Assembly: GCF_001639145.1 (NCBI RefSeq)
Contig: NZ_LROY01000002.1
Span: 1,334,501-1,398,500 of the forward strand
Origin: Microbulbifer sp. Q7
GTDB taxonomy: Bacteria; Pseudomonadota; Gammaproteobacteria; Pseudomonadales; Cellvibrionaceae
Reading direction: 5' to 3'
DNA: 64,000 nucleotides
The number at the start of each line of letters is the position of its first letter. Positions within the stretch are counted from its first letter, which is position 1. The translations under genes and the position numbers were made by a program. This document shows positions 55,819 through 64,000 of this stretch, piece after piece. The notes beneath the pieces are model-generated. The model was not told the origin of the DNA. It was given only the letters and a program-made list of their open reading frames with translations, and made no database searches.

Positions 55819-58683
55819 TCATTGACCGGCTGAAAGTACCTCGACCGGACCAATACCCAGCGCCTCTATATCTTTCTGGATTTTACTCAGGTCGCCCACC
55901 ACCACCCAGGTGAACTGTTGCGGCGCGAGGGTTTCTTTTGCGGCCTGTGCCACTTGCTCCTTCGTCAGTGCGCTGACCCGTTGCGGATACTCGGCGATGT
56001 ACTCCGGCGGCAGTCCCTTCTGCAGCTGCCAGACAATACTGGACAGCAACTGCACCTTGGTCTGGAAACGCGCGCTCTGCTTGAGCACCTCGTCGTCCTG
56101 ATAGTCCTTGAGCTCACTCTCCTTGATGGGGCGCTTACCCAGGTAATCATTGAACTCCTTGAGAATCTCACTCATGGCCGGGGCGGTTTTGTCCGTTTGC
56201 ACCGGTGCAAACACGATGTAAGGCCGCTGTCCTTCCGAGCCCATGGAAACCGCGCGCGCGCCGTACGACCAGTGCTTGTCCTCGCGCAGGTTCATATTGA
56301 TGCGTGAGGTAAATTTGCCCGCAATCGCGGAGGCCATCGCATCATAGGCCTCTGCACCTTCAGGCTTCCACGGTGGCATCACCAGCCCCGCCATAATGTA
56401 ACTCTGCTGTGCGCCTGGCCGGTCGAGCAGATAGATACGCGCTTTTTGCGGGCGCTCCACCGCGGGAATTTCCACGGTCGGCAGCGGGTCACTGGGCGCC
56501 CGCCAGTCACCCAGGGTGTCATTGAGCAGCTTCTCGATTTCTTCCCGGGTGACATCGCCGACCACCGTCAACTGTGCATTGTCAGGACGCAGCCATGTGG
56601 CTTGAAACTTCACCAGATCGTCGCGAGTGATGGACTCAATGGCCTCCGGGGTGCCGGAGCCCGTCAGCGGTGCGCCGTAGGGGTGATCTTTACCGAACAG
56701 CAGCGGCGGCAACTTGCGCATGGCCAGCCCCTGGGGCTGCGCTTCTTCCTGACGAATGGCATCCAGCCAATTGGACTTCACCCGCGCCAGGTCATCCTCT
56801 TCAAAGCGCGGGCTGGAAATCACCTCACGCAACAGTTCCAGTGACGGCTCGAGCTGCGTTTTCAGGGCACTGAAGCTCAGCGCGTTGTAGTCCAGTCCGC
56901 TTCCCGCACCAATACTCGCACCCAGCTCTTCCTGGCGCGCGCTGAACGCGAGACTGTCGTAATCGCCGGCACCTTCACTGAGCATACGCGCGACCACCGA
57001 CGCCAGGCCGGGGGTGTCACCATCCACCGACGCACCGCTGCGGTACTGCAGGTTCATGAAAACAGCGGGCGTGTCGTGACGCTCAGCGAGCACCACCTTC
57101 AGGCCATTCTTGAGGGTGAACATCTGTTGTTCCGGCAAGTCCAACTCCACCGTCTTGTCCACGGCAGGCAGTTTACTGCGATCCACACCCTCCCCGGTGA
57201 CCTCATACTCTCCCTTGGGACGGATCACCATGGTGAAATGCTCGGGCTTCAGCCACTTTTGCGCGACGTCCTGCACATCGTCCGCAGACACTTTCGCGTA
57301 GTCATCAAGCCCCTTGACCAGTGCGCCCGGGTCATCGTAATAAAATTCCGAACGCGCAAGGATGTCCGACTTCCCGCCAAAACCACCAATTTTTTCCAAT
57401 CCTTTGACCAGGCTGGCAAACTCGCTTTGCTTGATACGGCGCAGCTCTTCCGCATTCACTCCGGAACGCGCAAATTCCCGCAGCTCGTCGTCCAGTAATT
57501 TTTCGACCTTCTCTATCGACTGCCCAGGTTTGACATCCACCATGATAATGATCTGTCCGGCGAGCTGCCGGCCGTAGTAAAACGCGCTGACACTGGTAGC
57601 CACCTGCTCATCGCGCACCAGACGCCGGTAAAGTAATGAGTTTTTTCGGTTGGCCAGCAGTGACGTCATCAGGTCCAGCGCATTTTCTTCACGACTGGCG
57701 CTCGCCGGGACATTCCACACCTTGTAAATCCGGGCCTGCGGCACCTGGTCCGTGGTCACCAGGCGCTTGTTCACCTGCGAGGGCAGCTCCCAACCTTTCA
57801 GCTCGGTGGGCACCGACGTACTGGGAATATTGCCGAAATACTCCCGCGCTTTTTGCATGGCCTCTTCAACAGAGATGTCGCCGACGACCACCAGTATCGC
57901 ATTGGCAGGCTGGTAGTAATCGGAAAACCACTGCTTCACGTCTTCCAGGCTGGCCTGGTCGAGATCCTCCATGGAGCCGATGGTGGTCCATGAATAGGGA
58001 TGATCGGAAGGAAAGGTATTACTGGCAATCAGGTCAAACGCCTGACCGTATGGGGCATTTTCGCTCTGCCGCTTCTCGTTTTTTACCACGCCGCGCTGCT
58101 CGTCGAGCTTTTCCTGACTGATGGCGCCCTTGAAGTGGCCCATGCGGTCGGACTCCATCCACAGCGCCATATCCAACGCCCCGACGGGAACAGTCTCGAA
58201 GTAGTTGGTGCGGTCATTGTTCGTGGTGCCGTTCATGTCGGTGGCACCAGAGCGCTGGAAGGGTTCGAAATACTCGCCCGGGAAATTCTCCGAGCCATTG
58301 AACATCAGGTGTTCGAACAGGTGCGCAAACCCGGTTTTGCCGCGGGTCTCATCCTTGGAGCCCACTTTGTACCAGATATTGATGGCCACCACCGGCGCTT
58401 TGCGGTCCTCATGCACGATGACAGTCAGGCCGTTTTTCAGGGTTTCCCGGTGATACGGCAGCTCAATTTTCGGCGGTTTTACATACGCCGCGTTGCGACT
58501 GGCGGCCGCTTTACTGCTGGCGGCGGCTTCCCTGTCTGGCGTCAACGCCCGGTGCACATTCTCCTTGCGATCCTCTGGCGCCTCATGGCGATCACAGCCG
58601 GACACCCCCAACAGCATCAGTAAAAAGATCAGGCCCACCGGCCTCCAGGCAATTTGCATATCCATTGTCATGTCCCGTGCCAT
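55819..58683 (-). CDS. M16 family (insulinase-type) zinc protease, lipoprotein
   Basis: A 954-residue, two-lobed M16B peptidase. The N-terminus has a lipobox (LLGVSGC, Cys30) after a hydrophobic stretch, so it is outer-membrane or inner-membrane anchored. The first lobe holds the inverted zinc motif HLFEH (His121, Glu124, His125), with the following YFETVP...WMESDRMGHF and the third-ligand Glu region. The second lobe starts about residue 510 and lacks the motif, as usual for non-catalytic halves. It is one of the large periplasmic proteases common in marine gammaproteobacteria. Several Met codons at the N-terminus make the start uncertain by a few residues. Confidence 0.93.
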   Translation of the reverse strand: MARDMTMDMQIAWRPVGLIFLLMLLGVSGCDRHEAPEDRKENVHRALTPDREAAASSKAAASRNAAYVKPPKIELPYHRETLKNGLTVIVHEDRKAPVVAINIWYKVGSKDETRGKTGFAHLFEHLMFNGSENFPGEYFEPFQRSGATDMNGTTNNDRTNYFETVPVGALDMALWMESDRMGHFKGAISQEKLDEQRGVVKNEKRQSENAPYGQAFDLIASNTFPSDHPYSWTTIGSMEDLDQASLEDVKQWFSDYYQPANAILVVVGDISVEEAMQKAREYFGNIPSTSVPTELKGWELPSQVNKRLVTTDQVPQARIYKVWNVPASASREENALDLMTSLLANRKNSLLYRRLVRDEQVATSVSAFYYGRQLAGQIIIMVDVKPGQSIEKVEKLLDDELREFARSGVNAEELRRIKQSEFASLVKGLEKIGGFGGKSDILARSEFYYDDPGALVKGLDDYAKVSADDVQDVAQKWLKPEHFTMVIRPKGEYEVTGEGVDRSKLPAVDKTVELDLPEQQMFTLKNGLKVVLAERHDTPAVFMNLQYRSGASVDGDTPGLASVVARMLSEGAGDYDSLAFSARQEELGASIGAGSGLDYNALSFSALKTQLEPSLELLREVISSPRFEEDDLARVKSNWLDAIRQEEAQPQGLAMRKLPPLLFGKDHPYGAPLTGSGTPEAIESITRDDLVKFQATWLRPDNAQLTVVGDVTREEIEKLLNDTLGDWRAPSDPLPTVEIPAVERPQKARIYLLDRPGAQQSYIMAGLVMPPWKPEGAEAYDAMASAIAGKFTSRINMNLREDKHWSYGARAVSMGSEGQRPYIVFAPVQTDKTAPAMSEILKEFNDYLGKRPIKESELKDYQDDEVLKQSARFQTKVQLLSSIVWQLQKGLPPEYIAEYPQRVSALTKEQVAQAAKETLAPQQFTWVVVGDLSKIQKDIEALGIGPVEVLSAGQ

Positions 58684-58725
58684 TTATCCCGATTTTGTGC
58701 CCGAACAGTGCAGCAAAGTGTAGGC

Positions 58726-58751
58726 AAAAAAAACGGGCGCCGTGGCGCCCG
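58726..58751 (-). terminator. Intrinsic terminator after leucine dehydrogenase
   Basis: CGGGCGCC (58734-58741) pairs with GGCGCCCG (58744-58751) over a two-base loop. On the minus strand it is followed by eight T (58726-58733). It lies about 130 bases beyond the leucine dehydrogenase stop at 58878. Confidence 0.92.
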
Positions 58752-58877
58752 AAAGATACTTCACAGAGAGACGATGACATCGTCAGAGGAAATGGATTAG
58801 CGTGTGTGTCGCCTGTTTTTTACGTACGTTTTTACGGACCTTTTTAAGTACCGCGGTTAAGTACCATGGCGCGCCGT

Positions 58878-59966
58878 TCAGGCGGCTGCGGAATCAGTGC
58901 TGTTCAGGGCGTCTTTATGGCCGAAACGCTCCTCGGCGATCTGATCCGCGACATGCGCGGTAGTTTCACCGGTTTCGTCCGCGCGCTGGAACACTTCCTG
59001 CATCGTGCTACCGATAGTTTCGATGTGCGCCTTCACCTGGTCGGCGTTGTACTCGCCATGCTCCTGCCCCAGCTGCTGGTAATAAACGTCGATGATGCCG
59101 CCAGCATTGATGACATAGTCCGGCGCATAGAGGATGCCTTTGTCTTTCAGCACCTGGGCATGGCGCTCTTCCGCCAGCTGGTTATTGGCAGCACCGGCAA
59201 TAGCGCCCACTTTCAGGCGGTCGATGGTGTTGTCATTGAGGATGGCGCCCAGTGCACAAGGGGCAAACAGGTCCACATCCAGGTCAAAGATTTCTTCGGA
59301 GCTGACCGCGGTCGCTCCCAGTTCCGCAACGGCGCGATCCACGTTGTCCTGGAAGATGTCGGTAACAAACAGCTCGGCACCGGCCTCTTGCAACAGCTTG
59401 CCGAGACGGAAGCCCACATTGCCCACGCCCTGGATAGACACTTTCAGGCCCTTGAGGTCAGTGCGGCCCCAGCGGTGGGCCGCTGCGGCCTGCAGGCCAA
59501 CGAATACACCATAGGCAGTGGACGGGGACGGGTCGCCGCCGTGCTCCTGGCCGGCAATCACACCCGATACAAACTGGCTGCGCTCGGCGATGATCTTCAT
59601 GTCCGCAACACTGGTGCCAGAGTCTTCCGCAGTGATGTAACGGCCGCCCAGGGTGTTCAGGAAATCACCCATTGCGCGCAGCAACTCCGGCGTTTTCTGC
59701 TTGCGTGGGTCGCCAATAATCACGGACTTGCCGCCGCCCAGCTTGAGGCCGGCCATGGCAGATTTGTAAGTCATACCGCGGGAGAGGCGCAGTACGTCAT
59801 TCAGGGCTTCGGCGTCGTCGGCATAAGGCCACATACGACAGCCACCCAGTGCCGGCCCGAGATTGGTATTGTGCACGGCGATAATTGCCTTCAGGCCGCT
59901 TTTGGCGTCGTGATAAAAGGCAACTTCTTCGTGGTTATCGTAGGCAGGATGGGAAAAAATACTCAT
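58878..59966 (-). CDS. leucine dehydrogenase (Glu/Leu/Phe/Val dehydrogenase family)
   Basis: NAD-linked oxidative deamination of leucine and other branched-chain amino acids. The 362-residue protein shows [41 protein letters not shown] (catalytic lysine in [10 protein letters not shown]), [16 protein letters not shown] (catalytic Asp region), GVFVGLQAA and the Rossmann motif [24 protein letters not shown]. Length and motifs match bacterial LeuDH rather than GdhA. GAGAGGAT precedes the ATG. With the indolepyruvate oxidoreductase it fits a versatile amino acid-degrading lifestyle. Confidence 0.93.
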   Translation of the reverse strand: MSIFSHPAYDNHEEVAFYHDAKSGLKAIIAVHNTNLGPALGGCRMWPYADDAEALNDVLRLSRGMTYKSAMAGLKLGGGKSVIIGDPRKQKTPELLRAMGDFLNTLGGRYITAEDSGTSVADMKIIAERSQFVSGVIAGQEHGGDPSPSTAYGVFVGLQAAAAHRWGRTDLKGLKVSIQGVGNVGFRLGKLLQEAGAELFVTDIFQDNVDRAVAELGATAVSSEEIFDLDVDLFAPCALGAILNDNTIDRLKVGAIAGAANNQLAEERHAQVLKDKGILYAPDYVINAGGIIDVYYQQLGQEHGEYNADQVKAHIETIGSTMQEVFQRADETGETTAHVADQIAEERFGHKDALNSTDSAAA

Positions 59967-60338
59967 AACAATCCTCTCCGGAGGCCGGTTTTACGTCGGC
60001 GCCAGACTCGGCCAATTGTGTCAGCTCTGTCCGCAACCGTGCTTTATTGTAGGCCCCTAAGAATATAGCCACTGGGCACTTAGGAACATTGCATTCTTTG
60101 CACCCACAAACCGTATAGCACCAATATCCTCCCAAAATTTTAATTTTTTTAGGATAGATAAACCCACAATAACCAAATAGGCGCATTGGTCACTCCCTGA
60201 GCGACAAGGGGGACCCCGCCGCCAGCACGACCGTTGGCACCCACCACCGGGCGCCATTGATACCCGCGCTGGCCTGTCACCGCCCGTCTGGTAGAATCCG
60301 CGCCCTAAACCGACCCCCCGAGTTACAGAGATCCTTTC
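59967..60338. other. 372-base intergenic region between divergent leucine dehydrogenase and RNase II genes
   Basis: An AT-rich central patch (about 60105-60180) should carry the minus-strand promoter for leucine dehydrogenase. TAGAAT at 60292-60297 is a candidate -10 element about 42 bases before the RNase II start, without a clear -35. No credible gene is present; the short frames on the minus strand lack family features. Confidence 0.5.
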
Positions 60339-62336
60339 ATGCTCAATTCCGACGCCCTGAAACAGCTGTCCCAGTTGAAGACCGACATCCGTTCAACCAA
60401 GGAATTCGCCGAGGGGCGTGTGCGCGGGAGTAGCGGAAAGTTCGGCTTCGTCGTACTGGACGACGGTCGCGAGGCGTTCCTGCCGCCTGCAGAAATGGAC
60501 CGGGTATTCCCCGGCGACCGAGTGCGTATCAGCCTGACTGAAGAAGACAAGGGCAAGCTTTCCGCAGAGCTCGACCAGTTGATCGAATCCGACCTCAAGT
60601 ACCTTGTGGGCCAGTATGTGCAGCGCGGCCAGGGGCATTTCATTCAGCCCAGCGAGCACGGCCTGTCGCGCTGGATCTTCCTGCCCCCACGAGCCCGTGG
60701 CAAAGCGCAGCCGGGCGAGTTCATCGCCTGCAGCATTACCCGGCATCCATTCAAGGACGGCAAGTCCCAAGCGAAAGTGGAAAGCGTCATTGGCAAACCG
60801 GATATGGCGGGCATCGAGCACGCCTTCACGGTGGCCCAGCACCGGCTGCCCAACGCATTTGGCAAGGCGGCGCTGGAGCAAGCTGACGCGATTCCCGCAC
60901 AACTGGAATCACTGGTTGCTGAGCGCAAAGACCTGTCGGCCCTGGGGTTTGTCACCATTGATGCAGAATCCACCCGCGATATGGACGACGCGCTCGCCGT
61001 TACCCAGTCCGAAAACGGCTGGACACTGCACATCGCCGTAGCCGACCCGTCCAGCCTGATCGAGGCAGACTCCCCGCTGGATAAAGAAGCCCGTGTTCGC
61101 GCTAACAGCGTGTACCTTGCGGGGGAAACCCTGCCGATGCTGCCGGCCACCCTGTGCGAGAACAGTTTTTCCCTGGTGGCCGGCGAATTGCGTCCGGTGC
61201 TGGTACTGCATATCGACGTGGACAAAGACGGGGCACTGCAAGGGTTTGACTACGAGTTTGCCGCCATTCGCTCCCAGCACAAGCTCAGCTACGCCCAGGT
61301 AGCGCAATTCATTGAAGGTGACGACAGCGCGGCACCCGCCGATCAGCACGAGTCCCTGCGCCAGCTGAACGCGCTGAGTAAAGCCCGCGCCGCCTACCGG
61401 GCCGGCCACTCCCTGGTAATGGAGGACCGCCCGGATTACGAGCTGATCCTAAATGAGCAGCGCAAAATCGAGCGGATCGAGAAACAACAGCGCACCGCCG
61501 CCCAGCGCATGGTGGAAGAAGCCATGCTGGCAGCCAATATCTGTGCGGGTGAAAAGCTTGCAGACATCGGCGCAGGTTGCTTTTCCGTGCACCTCGGCTT
61601 CCGCGACGAGCGCATGGCCGAAGTCCGCGCACTGCTCAAGGAAACACTGCCGGAGTACGCCGAGCAGGATCTGCACCAGCTGGACATTTACCTGAAGCTG
61701 GTAAAAGAGCTGGAGGCGCATGCAGATGCAGAAATGCACAACGCCCTCGCCGTCCTCAAGCGCATGCTGCGCCCCGGTGAACTGAGCAACAAGGCGGCAC
61801 CGCACCTTGGTCTCGGGCTGGGTCACTATGCGACGGTCACCTCCCCCATCCGCAAATTCAACGACCTGCACAATCACCGGGTGTTGCGCGCGGCAAAGCA
61901 AGGTGACGAGGCCCCCGCCCTTGGCGACGAGCAGGGTGAAGCCCTGCAACAAAGCGTCAGCACCGGGCGTCAGGCAGATCGCGCTCTGCAGCAATGGCTC
62001 TACTGCCAGTTCCTCGAGGGTAAAGTCGGAGAAACATTTGCCGGCACTATTACCCTGGTGAATGGCGCCGGCATCGGCGTGCGCCTGGACGACTTTGGTA
62101 TCAACGGCTTTGCACGCTTCAACAGCAAAAAGAACCCGTTTGATTTCGATGGTAAGCGGCTGCGCATCACCCGCGGTGACGAGACGTTCCAGCTGGAACA
62201 GCAGGTGCAGGTAAAAGTCGCCGCCGTCGATACCGAAAAACGTCGCATCGCGTTTGATCTGGTTAGCGAAGCGGCCGGTGAAAAGCCGGGCTCGCAGCCA
62301 CCCGCTGCGGAAGGGGCAGACAGCCCCAAGGCGTAG
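60339..62336 (+). CDS. rnb: exoribonuclease II (RNB family)
   Basis: A 665-residue 3'-5' exoribonuclease. N-terminal cold-shock-like domains (GKFGFVVLDDGREAFLPP), then the RNB catalytic domain with FVTIDAESTRDMDDALAV (four clustered aspartates), NSFSLVAGELRPVLVLHI and HYATVTSPIRKFNDLHNHRVL, and a C-terminal S1 domain (FAGTITLVNGAGIGVRLDDFGINGF). The length is close to E. coli RNase II (644) and far shorter than RNase R. A Pro/Ala/Glu tail extends the C-terminus. The ATG at 60339 has no strong ribosome-binding site. RNase R-like or VacB annotation is less likely given the length. Confidence 0.9.
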   Translation: MLNSDALKQLSQLKTDIRSTKEFAEGRVRGSSGKFGFVVLDDGREAFLPPAEMDRVFPGDRVRISLTEEDKGKLSAELDQLIESDLKYLVGQYVQRGQGHFIQPSEHGLSRWIFLPPRARGKAQPGEFIACSITRHPFKDGKSQAKVESVIGKPDMAGIEHAFTVAQHRLPNAFGKAALEQADAIPAQLESLVAERKDLSALGFVTIDAESTRDMDDALAVTQSENGWTLHIAVADPSSLIEADSPLDKEARVRANSVYLAGETLPMLPATLCENSFSLVAGELRPVLVLHIDVDKDGALQGFDYEFAAIRSQHKLSYAQVAQFIEGDDSAAPADQHESLRQLNALSKARAAYRAGHSLVMEDRPDYELILNEQRKIERIEKQQRTAAQRMVEEAMLAANICAGEKLADIGAGCFSVHLGFRDERMAEVRALLKETLPEYAEQDLHQLDIYLKLVKELEAHADAEMHNALAVLKRMLRPGELSNKAAPHLGLGLGHYATVTSPIRKFNDLHNHRVLRAAKQGDEAPALGDEQGEALQQSVSTGRQADRALQQWLYCQFLEGKVGETFAGTITLVNGAGIGVRLDDFGINGFARFNSKKNPFDFDGKRLRITRGDETFQLEQQVQVKVAAVDTEKRRIAFDLVSEAAGEKPGSQPPAAEGADSPKA

Positions 62337-62458
62337 CGGCGCGAAGCCTCTGCGTGCTGCCGTCGCAGACTAGACTTGCAGCCGCGGCGCCAAAAGCGCC
62401 GCGGCCAATACCGGCCCATCCGGATCTACCCATCCCCGGTCAAGATTAAGGAATACCC

Positions 62459-63928
62459 ATGTCCACCATTGCCGAACTCAATCCCGTCCCCCTGTGGAAA
62501 CACTTCGCCAAATTGTGCGAGATCCCGCGTCCTTCCAAGCACGAGGACAAGGTCGTCGCCTATATCGTGGATTTTGCCAATGCCCGTGGTCTGGATGTGA
62601 AGCTGGATCAGGTCGGCAACATTATCATCAAGAAGCCGGCAACCCCGGGTATGGAAGATCGCAAAACCCTGGCGATGCAGAGTCATGTTGATATGGTGCC
62701 GCAGAAGAACGCGGACACCGACCACGACTTCCTCACCGACTCCATCAAACCCTACGTGGATGGTGAATGGGTCACTGCGGAAGGCACGACTCTCGGCGCC
62801 GACAATGGCATTGGTGTCGCCGCCATTCTGGCCCTACTGGAATCCACCGATATCCCGCATCCCGCTTTGGAAGCGCTGCTTACTATTGACGAAGAAGCCG
62901 GGATGACCGGCGCAAAAAACCTGCAACCGGGCCACTTTGAAGCCGACCTGCTGCTCAACCTGGATACGGAAGATGAAGGGGAACTCTACGTGGGCTGCGC
63001 CGGCGGTGTGGACGTAAACGTCGCCCTGCCCTATACCGCAGAATCCTTTCCCGCCGGCCACAAAGCATTCAAGCTGAGCGTGCGCGGCCTGCGCGGCGGC
63101 CACTCCGGGCTGGATATCGATAAGGGCCGCGGCAACGCCAACAAAATTGCCAACCGCATCATCGACACCGCGCACAGCGAACTGAACGCCCTGCGTATCG
63201 CGAGCCTCGACGGCGGCAGCCTGCGCAACGCCATTCCGCGCGAGTCCTTCAGCGTGATCACCGTACCGGCAGACGATGCCCTGCGCCTGCAAGAGATTGC
63301 CCAGCAACAAACTGCAATCATCAAGGCCGAGTTCGATAATGAAGCCAAACTGGATATCACTCTGGAGGAGTGCGAAGCACCCGCCAGCGTTATGGACAGT
63401 GCCAGCCAGCACAAACTGATCCTGGCGCTGCGCGCCTGCCCCAGCGGTGTCGAGCGGATGAGCACCGCGCTGGCAGGCATTGCGGACACCTCGAACAACC
63501 TGGCGCGCGTCGTGACCGAAACCGAAGACGGCGCGAGCCGTGTGCGGGTTCAATGCCTGGTGCGCAGCCTGTCCGACAGCGCCCGCGACCAACACGGTCT
63601 CAACGTCGCTGCGGCCTTTGAACTCGCCGGCGCAGAGACCTCCCTGGACAACGCCTACCCGGGCTGGACACCCAATATGCAATCTCCGTTACTGGCGCTG
63701 ATGAAAGACGTCTACAAGAAAATGGAAGGCGAAGAGCCGGAAGTCAAAGTCATCCACGCTGGTCTCGAGTGCGGCCTGCTGGCCAAGCCCTATCCCAACT
63801 GGGACATGGTCTCCTTCGGCCCCACCATCCGCCGCGCCCACTCACCGGAAGAACGCGTGCATATCCAGAGCGTGGGTAATTTCTGGAATTATTTTCTGAA
63901 AGTCGTGGAAGCCATTCCCCAACGCTGA
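62459..63928 (+). CDS. pepD: aminoacyl-histidine dipeptidase (peptidase D), M20 family
   Basis: Cytoplasmic di-zinc peptidase that cleaves carnosine-like and other dipeptides. The 489-residue protein has LAMQSHVDMVPQKN (first metal His, Asp), TLGADNGIGVAAILALLES (bridging Asp), LLTIDEEAGMTGAKNL (catalytic Glu and metal Glu), NLDTEDEGELYVGCAGGVDV (Asp) and the C-terminal VIHAGLECGLLAKPYPNWDMVSFGPTIRRAHSPEE (His). AAGGAA precedes the ATG. The length matches PepD (about 485). It has its own terminator and stands alone after rnb. Confidence 0.95.
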   Translation: MSTIAELNPVPLWKHFAKLCEIPRPSKHEDKVVAYIVDFANARGLDVKLDQVGNIIIKKPATPGMEDRKTLAMQSHVDMVPQKNADTDHDFLTDSIKPYVDGEWVTAEGTTLGADNGIGVAAILALLESTDIPHPALEALLTIDEEAGMTGAKNLQPGHFEADLLLNLDTEDEGELYVGCAGGVDVNVALPYTAESFPAGHKAFKLSVRGLRGGHSGLDIDKGRGNANKIANRIIDTAHSELNALRIASLDGGSLRNAIPRESFSVITVPADDALRLQEIAQQQTAIIKAEFDNEAKLDITLEECEAPASVMDSASQHKLILALRACPSGVERMSTALAGIADTSNNLARVVTETEDGASRVRVQCLVRSLSDSARDQHGLNVAAAFELAGAETSLDNAYPGWTPNMQSPLLALMKDVYKKMEGEEPEVKVIHAGLECGLLAKPYPNWDMVSFGPTIRRAHSPEERVHIQSVGNFWNYFLKVVEAIPQR

Positions 63929-63952
63929 CAGTGAAATACTGTTCCTGAACCG

Positions 63953-63980
63953 AGCCCGGCCAATCGCGCCGGGCTTTTTT
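63953..63980 (+). terminator. Intrinsic terminator after pepD
   Basis: AGCCCGGC (63953-63960) pairs with GCCGGGCT (63968-63975), seven-base loop, followed by TTTTT. It lies 24 bases beyond the stop. The last 20 bases of the window show nothing else. Confidence 0.93.
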
Positions 63981-64000
63981 GTATTCAGGAAAAAATAAAG

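Noticed and set aside
60057..60257. Short minus-strand frames upstream of leucine dehydrogenase
   Set aside because: Located in the promoter region between divergent genes; no conserved motif.
1..64000. CRISPR arrays, toxin-antitoxin pairs, prophage or integron structures
   Set aside because: No regularly spaced repeats, integrase, or phage genes were seen; the two large inverted repeats do not form an array.

Overview
The window reads as a chromosomal segment of a GC-rich marine-type gammaproteobacterium. The gene order ihfB-rpsA-cmk-(tyrA/aroA fusion)-pheA-serC-gyrA / mtaD-ubiG-mupP-yciK is the one known from Pseudomonas and the Cellvibrionales. The TonB receptor, modular secreted hydrolase and PagL-like protein suggest a Cellvibrionales genus such as Microbulbifer; this assignment is inferred from synteny and gene content, not from a database search. 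There are no rRNA or tRNA genes, insertion sequences, prophages or CRISPR arrays that I can see.

Layout. 0-13 kb (minus strand) is a housekeeping block: a partial comEA, pyrF, lapB-lapA, ihfB, rpsA, cmk, a TyrA-AroA fusion, pheA, serC and gyrA. It covers chorismate/aromatic amino acid and serine synthesis, pyrimidines, LPS assembly control and translation. 13.3-18.2 kb (plus) has mtaD, ubiG, mupP, yciK and murQ; MupP and MurQ would compete for MurNAc-6-phosphate. 18.4-25.3 kb is accessory: a small acidic membrane-anchored protein, a secreted protein, an unusual sigma-70 factor preceded by two identical palindromes, a PagL-like lipid A deacylase, a glycosyltransferase, a TraB/GumN protein and an OprP/OprO-type porin. 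25.4-29.7 kb is a fused indolepyruvate:ferredoxin oxidoreductase with a divergent Lrp/AsnC regulator. 29.7-35 kb is a glycan or glycolipid modification cluster (acyltransferase, two methyltransferases, an alpha/alpha-toroid protein, a GT4 enzyme and a shikimate-kinase paralogue).

36.4-49.1 kb is the most interesting functional region. A PuuA/SpuC-type polyamine pair is followed upstream by a five-gene operon (TonB receptor, YfcC-type transporter, isoaspartyl dipeptidase, short AraC-type regulator, lipoprotein S51 peptidase) and by a separate secreted PPC-domain cyanophycinase. Together these look like a complete route for depolymerising cyanophycin or a beta-aspartyl polymer outside the cell, importing the products and splitting beta-Asp dipeptides. 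The isoaspartyl dipeptidase has altered metal-ligand positions.

49.2-64 kb is mixed: DUF6122 and GntR, patatin, gloA, a class V PLP enzyme, a SIMPL lipoprotein, a secreted amidohydrolase, an M16 protease, leucine dehydrogenase, RNase II and pepD.

A dispersed nested inverted-repeat element occurs twice (about 14.72-14.83 kb and 54.08-54.28 kb). The central core is conserved, but the flanking arms differ completely between copies while staying self-complementary. I regard it as the best candidate for an undescribed element.
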